Source: Amycolatopsis arida | GTDB taxonomy: Bacteria; Actinomycetota; Actinomycetes; Mycobacteriales; Pseudonocardiaceae | Length of the DNA: 64,000 nucleotides | Reading direction: 5' to 3' | NCBI RefSeq assembly: GCF_900115565.1 | Contig: NZ_FOWW01000007.1 | Span: 62,001-126,000 of the forward strand | Shown: positions 59,587-64,000 of the stretch, one piece after another | Layout of the letters: each line of letters begins with the position of its first letter | Numbering within the stretch: the first letter of the stretch is position 1 | The notes under the pieces: model-generated | The model's database searches: none | Told to the model about the DNA's origin: nothing | What the model saw: only the letters and a program-made list of their open reading frames with translations | Made by a program: the position numbers and the translations under genes

Positions 59587-60360
59587 TCACCCCGCGATGT
59601 CGTTCATCGGGACCCGGTTCATCGCCTGGCTCACCGCCACACCGTCCATCGGCGTCGGCCGCAGCGGCACGCGGTTGACCTGGGTGAGGCCGGTGAGCCC
59701 GACGCGGTGCGCGATCGCCGCGGCCTCCGTGCGGTTGGCGACGTCGAGCTTGCGCAGGATGCGGAGCACGTGCGAGCCGACCGTGGAGTGGGTGATGTGC
59801 AGCTCCCTGGCGATCGCCGAGTTGGACAACCCGCGCGCGATGCAGATCAGCACGTCGTGCTCCCGCTCGGTGAGCTCGTCGAGGCGCTGGCAGTCCGAGG
59901 GCCGCATCAGCTCGGCGAGCTGGTCGCGGAGGTTGGTCATGATCGCCGGCGACACGAACAGCCGCCGGTCGAACGCGGAGTGGATCGCCGCGGCGAGGTT
60001 CCACGGGGAGTCGTGGTCCAGCACGACACCCGAGACGCCGGCGGCGAGCGCGTCGCCCATGCCCTCCTCGCTCAGGCCGCAGACCACCACCACGGGCTGC
60101 GGCTCGCGGCGCCGGGAGGCGCTGCGCACCGGCGGCTGGTCGGCCACCTCGCCCGTTGCCTCGAGGAAGGTGGCCAGCCGCACCATCCACACGTCGACAT
60201 CACCGCCCGGCCGTGTCCCGTGCGGCACCCACCCGCTGTGTTGCACGTTCCGCCGCAGTGTGATGTTGAACCTGTTCAGGTCCAGCGCGTGCAGCCAGGA
60301 GAAGCACGTGCCACCGCTCAGGCGGTGGTGTTCACTCTCGATCAGGCCCACAGCGACCAT
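59587..60360 (-). CDS. LuxR family transcriptional regulator
   Basis: 257 residues from ATG 60360 (GTG 60369 is possible). The N-terminal ~150 residues have a receiver-like fold without a clear phosphoacceptor (VVVVCGLSEEGMGDALAAGV). The LuxR HTH is at ~165-225 (LTEREHDVLICIARGLSNSA, then THSTVGSHVLRILRKLDVAN). A ~30-residue tail follows. The DCC-family gene downstream is probably co-transcribed. Confidence 0.83.
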   Translation of the reverse strand: MVAVGLIESEHHRLSGGTCFSWLHALDLNRFNITLRRNVQHSGWVPHGTRPGGDVDVWMVRLATFLEATGEVADQPPVRSASRRREPQPVVVVCGLSEEGMGDALAAGVSGVVLDHDSPWNLAAAIHSAFDRRLFVSPAIMTNLRDQLAELMRPSDCQRLDELTEREHDVLICIARGLSNSAIARELHITHSTVGSHVLRILRKLDVANRTEAAAIAHRVGLTGLTQVNRVPLRPTPMDGVAVSQAMNRVPMNDIAG

Positions 60361-61300
60361 AAGAAACACCCCAGTTCACGATTTGGTTGTTCGATGTGCC
60401 GAGCCGACGAGAGGTCGGCGGCGCGTGCGGATACCCGCCATTGCGAAGGAAATATTGAGCAATGACCGGTCCGGGCGCTTCGGTTCACCCGGCGGACGGC
60501 ATGATTGAATATTCAGTCTTCCCGTTCTCCCGGCCGTTCATCCGAGTGGTGCCGGCGCTTTCTCCGACCACCCGGTGGATCCAGTCCCGTGAACGACCGA
60601 CTCACCGCGTTCTCCTCGTGCCGCCTTATCCTCCGCTTCGGCGCGATGCCGCGGTCGGGTCGCGCAGCGCTGCCCGTATTCCCGCCGACGCCACTCCCGA
60701 CCCCCTGACCTGGTCTTTCGTGACTTCGACCCGGGGAGACTCACGCCGGACCGGCTCGCACCCCAGCCCAGAATGACTCCACTGGCTCCGGCGCCCCGAC
60801 CGCTCCCTCGCCTCGTGCACACAGTGGTATCGATCCGGTTGGTGATCACGGGCCGAAGTAACGTGTCCCGGCCTCGACGCGATCACCTGAACAAGGAAAG
60901 CTCGCAACCTCCTTACCTGAAACCACAGCCTGTGACGACTTCTCTTACTCAACGTGACAGGTGTGACTTTTTCTTGAGCCCGATCAGGTTAACCACTGCT
61001 CCCGGAGGGTGCAACGTTTGTCACCCGGGTCATCAACGTCGTTAATGGGCCCGTTCGCCCCGTTGACGAAGGATCGCGGGCCAGGATTCACCTTTTCTTA
61101 CCAGTGGGTCAATAATTCCCGAGCATTTCTCGCGTTAGCGGTGGCGTGAGAGGTGTCGCACGTCTCGGTCGTCGCCGCTCCGCCTCTCGGGATGCGCCGC
61201 CCGCCCGTGACCGTCGTCGGCAGCGCCGAAACCAGGCGCGTTCTGTCGTACGCCCGGCCTATCGTCAGCGGCAGCGATCACAACGAGGCGAGGTGGCGAG
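60361..61300. other. long intergenic region without recognisable gene
   Basis: 940 nt. The part 60850-61130 is noticeably less GC-rich than the window average. CAACG/CGTTG words recur near 61010-61075 (GTGCAACGTTTGTCACC, then ATCAACGTCGTTAATGG), which may mark operator sites. Frames on both strands are short and lack codon bias. Confidence 0.4.
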
Positions 61301-62041
61301 ATGGCGACGTTCGTACTGGTGCCCGGCTTCTGGCTCGGCGCGTGGGCCTGGGCGGAGGTCGCCGAGGCGCTGCGCGCGCACGGCCACGACTGCCATCCGG
61401 TGACACTGCCCGGGCTGGCCGAGCGGGCCGCCGAGGGCACACCGGAGACCGACCTGGCCACCCATGTCGATGAGTTGGTCGGGCTGCTCGAGGGCAACGA
61501 CCTGCGGGACGTGGTGCTGGTCGGGCACAGCGGCGCGAACGCACCGGTCACCGGAGCCGCCGACCGGGTGCCGGAGCGGCTGCGCCGGCTCGTCTACGTC
61601 GACACCGCGCCCATGCCCGACGGGATGTGCGTGGCCGACTTCTGGGAGCCGGAGTACCTGCGAGCCGCCCGCGAGCGAGTGGACGCCGAAGGGGACGGCT
61701 GGCGCCTCCCGCCGCCGCCGTTCGACCCGGCCGAGGACCCGGAGGAGCTCGCAGGGTTGACGGACGAGCAACTCGAGTTGCTGCGCCAGCGGGCCACGCC
61801 TCAGCCGTTCCGGACGGCGGCCGAGCCCCTGCGCCGACCCGGCGCGACCCCAGTGGTCCCCACCTCGCTGATCGCCAACACGATCACGCCGGACGAGGTG
61901 CAGGCGATGATCGACAGCGGCAGTCCGGCGTTCGCCGTACTGGCCGGGGTGGATCTGCACCACCTGCCCACCGGCCACTGGCCGATGCTGTCCCGGCCGA
62001 AGGACCTAACCGACATGCTGGACCAGATCGCCCAGGGGTGA
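61301..62041 (+). CDS. alpha/beta hydrolase (salicylate-esterase-like)
   Basis: 246 residues. MATFVLVPGFWLGAWAWAEV gives the oxyanion-hole region. The nucleophile is Ser77 in VVLVGHSGANAP, a variant GHSGA in place of the usual GxSxG. The base His is in HLPTGHWPMLSRP. Resembles plant methyl-salicylate esterase-type hydrolases common in actinobacteria; substrate unknown. Confidence 0.82.
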   Translation: MATFVLVPGFWLGAWAWAEVAEALRAHGHDCHPVTLPGLAERAAEGTPETDLATHVDELVGLLEGNDLRDVVLVGHSGANAPVTGAADRVPERLRRLVYVDTAPMPDGMCVADFWEPEYLRAARERVDAEGDGWRLPPPPFDPAEDPEELAGLTDEQLELLRQRATPQPFRTAAEPLRRPGATPVVPTSLIANTITPDEVQAMIDSGSPAFAVLAGVDLHHLPTGHWPMLSRPKDLTDMLDQIAQG

Positions 62042-62066
62042 CGCCCGCAGCGCGGCGGGCGTCACC
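62037..62066. terminator. hairpin terminator overlapping the hydrolase stop
   Basis: GGTGACGCCCGC (62037-62048) pairs perfectly with 62055-62066 around a 6-nt loop and includes the TGA stop. It sits between convergent genes and probably stops transcription from both sides. Confidence 0.75.
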
Positions 62067-62098
62067 TGTACCCCGCGTGATCCGCGGTCATGGACCAC

Positions 62099-62731
62099 TC
62101 AGGCCACGTAGACCTTGAGGTAGCGAGTGAAGGAGGAGGCCGAGACCCAGTACTTCTTCGGCACGTTGCCGAAGCCGGGGCGACCGGACACCGGGTCCGC
62201 GACGAGGATGCGGTCGCCGTCGTAACCGATCACGGCGACCCAGTGGTCGACGGTCTGGTTCGAGGGGTAGCCGGGCGGACGGGGTCCGCCGGGCCGCACC
62301 AGGATGCCGGCGGCGACGGCGTAGCCGCGCTTGACGTCGTACACCACGTCGTTGTGGAACCCGCTCTTGGCGGTCTTGATCTCGTACCAACCCGTGTTCA
62401 GGTGCTTGTTCAGCGCGGCCCGCATCTCGGTTCGGTGGGTTCCGCCGTCGTTCTCGGCCATGCCTTTGAGCTGGTGTTGCGTGGGCGGCTTGCTCATCCG
62501 GGCGCTGAGCACGATGTGCGCGGTGGCCGGTCCGCACCAGTAGGAGGTCGCCTGCCGCACCCAGTGCACGCTGAGCGTCTTCCCCTGAGTACAACACTCG
62601 GCAGCGGCCGTGGTGGCCTCGGTGGGCATGGACGGCACTGCCATCGCGGGAGTGGCGGCGCCCAGGCCGACCAGCGCCGTTGTCAGAGCCAACGCCGCCA
62701 GAGCATGGCCGCCTCGGGTCTTGATTCGCAT
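62099..62731 (-). CDS. secreted C39-like cysteine peptidase
   Basis: 210 residues. Signal peptide (HALAALALTTALVGLGAATP, then AMA cleavage site). The papain-like C39 fold is indicated by Cys66 in TSYWCGPATAHIVL, His163 in QTVDHWVAVIGYDG and Asp179 in LVADPVSG, a plausible triad. AAGGAG lies 7 nt before ATG. Probably an exported peptidase or bacteriocin-processing-like enzyme. It is 4 kb from the two-component genes and not linked to the peptide locus. Confidence 0.8.
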   Translation of the reverse strand: MRIKTRGGHALAALALTTALVGLGAATPAMAVPSMPTEATTAAAECCTQGKTLSVHWVRQATSYWCGPATAHIVLSARMSKPPTQHQLKGMAENDGGTHRTEMRAALNKHLNTGWYEIKTAKSGFHNDVVYDVKRGYAVAAGILVRPGGPRPPGYPSNQTVDHWVAVIGYDGDRILVADPVSGRPGFGNVPKKYWVSASSFTRYLKVYVA

Positions 62732-63041
62732 CCGGATCTCCTTGTCGCCGATATGTGCGGCGGTCGACCGGACGCGTGGACCACGAGCCCCCGGGCCTCG
62801 TGGTCCCGGCGGACCCCGGTGCCGTGCTCGTGCGAAGCGACCGGCGCCCGCGGATCCAGCCCACTCCAGGCCCTCCGGTGGATCAACGTTGTTCGACCCT
62901 GCTCGAACAGCTACTCGACCACGTCGGGTGGCCGATGCGGGCCGCCGGCAGCCGGATACTATCGCGGCCAGATAGGAGACGAAGAACGCCCCGCGATCCT
63001 GCCGGTACAGGTCAGCGAGGCGTTTCGGGCGTTCCCCGACG
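62732..63041. other. intergenic region before the tRNA fragment
   Basis: Promoter side of the C39-like gene, then GC-rich sequence without a supported gene. An open plus-strand frame runs through it but ends in a tRNA-derived sequence (EIRTPDFLIRSQ), a known source of false proteins, so I leave it out. Confidence 0.4.
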
Positions 63042-63087
63042 CGCGTCCGAAGAAATTCGAACCCCCGACTTTCTGATCCGTAGTCAG
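63042..63087 (-). other. 3' half of tRNA-Arg(ACG), attachment-site scar
   Basis: Read on the minus strand, the sequence starts with the anticodon arm CTGA-CTACGGA-TCAG (anticodon ACG), continues with a variable loop and the T-arm word GGGTTCGAAT, and ends in a 7-nt acceptor strand CGGACGC plus discriminator. No D-arm or 5' acceptor strand precedes it, and the fifth anticodon-stem pair is lost at the edge. Such 3' halves are left or created when integrative elements recombine at tRNA genes. Confidence 0.7.
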
Positions 63088-63159
63088 TCGAACCCTGTAA
63101 CGCGGTGTGTCCATCCTCAGTACCGGATGTTGCCTATCTGGGCAGGTCAATGCGCATAA

Positions 63160-63208
63160 CCCTAGTTGCGCAAACTGGGCAGTATGCCTACTGCCCGTAA
63201 CGCTAGGG
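63160..63208. repeat. nested inverted repeat beside the attachment scar
   Basis: Inner arms GGGCAGTA (63177-63184) and TACTGCCC (63189-63196) are perfect. Outer arms CCCTAG (63160-63165) and CTAGGG (63203-63208) flank them. Together they form an extended imperfect dyad 75 nt from the tRNA fragment, on the island side. It could be a binding site for a recombinase accessory factor or a terminator. Confidence 0.45.
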
Positions 63209-63340
63209 CCCTCATTGGTGATCAACTAGTACCTCAGGCGGGATTCGTGATCCTTACTGGTGTGGGTGCCTGAAGAAAGGAGGCAGCTGCAGTGATTATG
63301 AACAGCAGTGTGCACTAATCATGATGGTGAGGTGGCCACG

Positions 63341-63828
63341 TCAGGTGTTGATCAAGCCGGTGATGGAGGCCTCCACAAGAGCTTCCTTCAGGCGGGCAGC
63401 GAACGGCCCTCCAAACTTCCGCCCATAACGATCGCTGACATACTGGTGCCATCGAGACGGGTGCCGTGCTTCTCCGACTACCGCCCACATATTTACTTTC
63501 TCGCACACCGAAGCACAGCTAGCCAAATACCTCAGCTGAGACAGCTGGTGTTTTCGCGCGTTGCCTGTCAAACCGCCGATACCCCAACCTGCGAGCAAAA
63601 CATCCGATTCTCGAACCACCTGTCTTATACGCCGCCGTGCGGCCAGCCAGCCGCCAACCTGCTCGCCCACCACATTAATGGCCAAGGCATCCTTTGTTGC
63701 AAACGAGAACAAATTAGCAACCATCACAGAGCTGCACCCAGATGTTCAGCAACGACATGCAGCCTGGCGATAGTGCGAGCACGCCCAGTCAACGGCGGGT
63801 TAAGCAGGATTGCCCCAAGCACACTCAC
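63341..63828 (-). pseudogene. DUF1643 family gene with frame disruption
   Basis: The first segment (GTG 63828, 34 codons: SVLGAILLNPPLTGRART, then IARLHVVAEHLGAAL) ends at TGA 63724-63726. The second segment begins in another frame at an overlapping GTG (63727) and continues VMVANLFSFATKDALAINVV, then SDVLLAGWGIGGLTG, to 63341. Joined, they read as one DUF1643 protein (NP near the start, VANLFSF, LLAGWG). One base change in length would restore it. Either a frameshift mutation, a programmed shift, or two coupled ORFs. AT-richer than the chromosome. Confidence 0.6.
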
Positions 63829-64000
63829 AACCTCAAAGACTTGCCTGCAACAATGCCCTCAATCGAAGCTCGCACCTCGCCCATGTTAGCGGCAGGCATA
63901 AACCGGACCACAGACTGTGCCGCGTACTCATGGTCAAGTTCGCAAGAAATCCACCGACGACCTAGATTCTCCGCTGCCCTACCGGTAGTATTGGAGCCTC
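63825..64000 (-). CDS. site-specific DNA methyltransferase, C-terminal end (5' end outside window)
   Basis: The partial frame reads GSNTTGRAAENLGRRWISCE, then LDHEYAAQSVVRFM, and ends VRASIEGIVAGKSLRL at TGA 63825-63827. GSNTTG followed by A-x-x-LGRRWIS-E is the SAM-binding motif region of beta-class N4-cytosine/N6-adenine DNA methyltransferases (usually D-P-F-x-G-S/T-x-T-T). The DUF1643 gene starts in its stop codon (GTGA). Methylases of this type are frequent cargo of phages and integrative elements. Confidence 0.75.
   Translation of the reverse strand, partial: GSNTTGRAAENLGRRWISCELDHEYAAQSVVRFMPAANMGEVRASIEGIVAGKSLRL

Noticed and set aside
62099-62731. C39-like peptidase as leader protease of the peptide locus
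   Set aside because: It is secreted, lies about 4 kb beyond the two-component genes and is separated from them by unrelated genes. No double-glycine-type leader is present in the precursors.
62755-63159. 134-codon plus-strand ORF across the tRNA fragment
   Set aside because: Its EIRTPDFLIRSQ stretch is a translation of the tRNA-Arg 3' half, a well-known false protein.

Overview
The window is chromosomal DNA of a very GC-rich actinobacterium, most likely a member of the Pseudonocardiaceae or a close relative. The evidence is strong G/C bias at third codon positions, frequent GTG starts with AGGAGG-like ribosome binding sites, GTGA/ATGA gene overlaps, actinobacterial families (XRE-DUF5753, CGNR zinc finger, Clp_N plus small HTH, stand-alone LigD modules, DUF6069) and the actinobacterial DnaA box TTGTCCACA. 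The genus is inference only.

Layout. 1-8.5 kb: end of a proline-rich protein, a hairpin-filled intergenic stretch, a Clp_N/HTH pair divergent from a PP2C-like gene across tandem operators, a DUF998 membrane protein, an amidase, an XRE regulator, and a CGNR regulator divergent from a fluoroacetate-dehalogenase-like hydrolase. 8.5-14.1 kb: a ferric-siderophore import operon (ATPase and two permeases) with an iron box on its first start codon, then a decayed stretch with two copies of an unusual repeat, a 21-nt minisatellite, and truncated TetR and IrtB-like genes. 14.4-23.8 kb: a two-subunit molybdenum hydroxylase, a TetR regulator and cytochrome bd oxidase cydABDC. 23.8-25.4 kb: AT-richer accessory genes. 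25.4-37.6 kb: SDR/WYL pair, LuxR regulator, a LigD-like protein whose ligase domain has lost its catalytic residues followed by a LigD polymerase, oxidoreductases, universal stress protein, Hsp20 and an acyl-CoA synthetase. 38-48 kb: two MocR regulators with their divergent targets and assorted enzymes.

48.2-58.6 kb is the most notable region. It looks like a compact peptide natural-product locus. Two cysteine-free precursor-like peptides (59 and 63 residues) share a PVL-x-TP junction. They are followed on the same strand by an HTTM/alpha-beta-hydrolase fusion, a membrane-anchored partner, an unlisted 30-residue single-span peptide, a SAM methyltransferase and an ABC exporter. Upstream lie an ABC-2 exporter and a divergent DesK/DesR-like two-component system. 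The closest known class I can name is the linaridins (cypemycin and relatives), here in a form without cysteine and therefore without an AviCys ring. An Sdp-like peptide system is the main alternative.

A second finding is an interspersed intergenic element present five times (near 11.9, 12.2, 38.2, 47.9 and 58.8 kb). Each copy has a DnaA box, a -10-like hexamer at a fixed distance (46 nt in three copies, 77 nt in two) and a C-run/G-run hairpin just downstream.

58.6-64 kb: DCC-family protein, LuxR regulator, esterase-like hydrolase and a secreted C39-like peptidase. Then comes the 3' half of a tRNA-Arg(ACG), read as an attachment-site scar, followed by AT-richer DNA with a frameshifted DUF1643 gene and the end of a DNA methyltransferase. 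This is one end of an integrated element that continues beyond the window.
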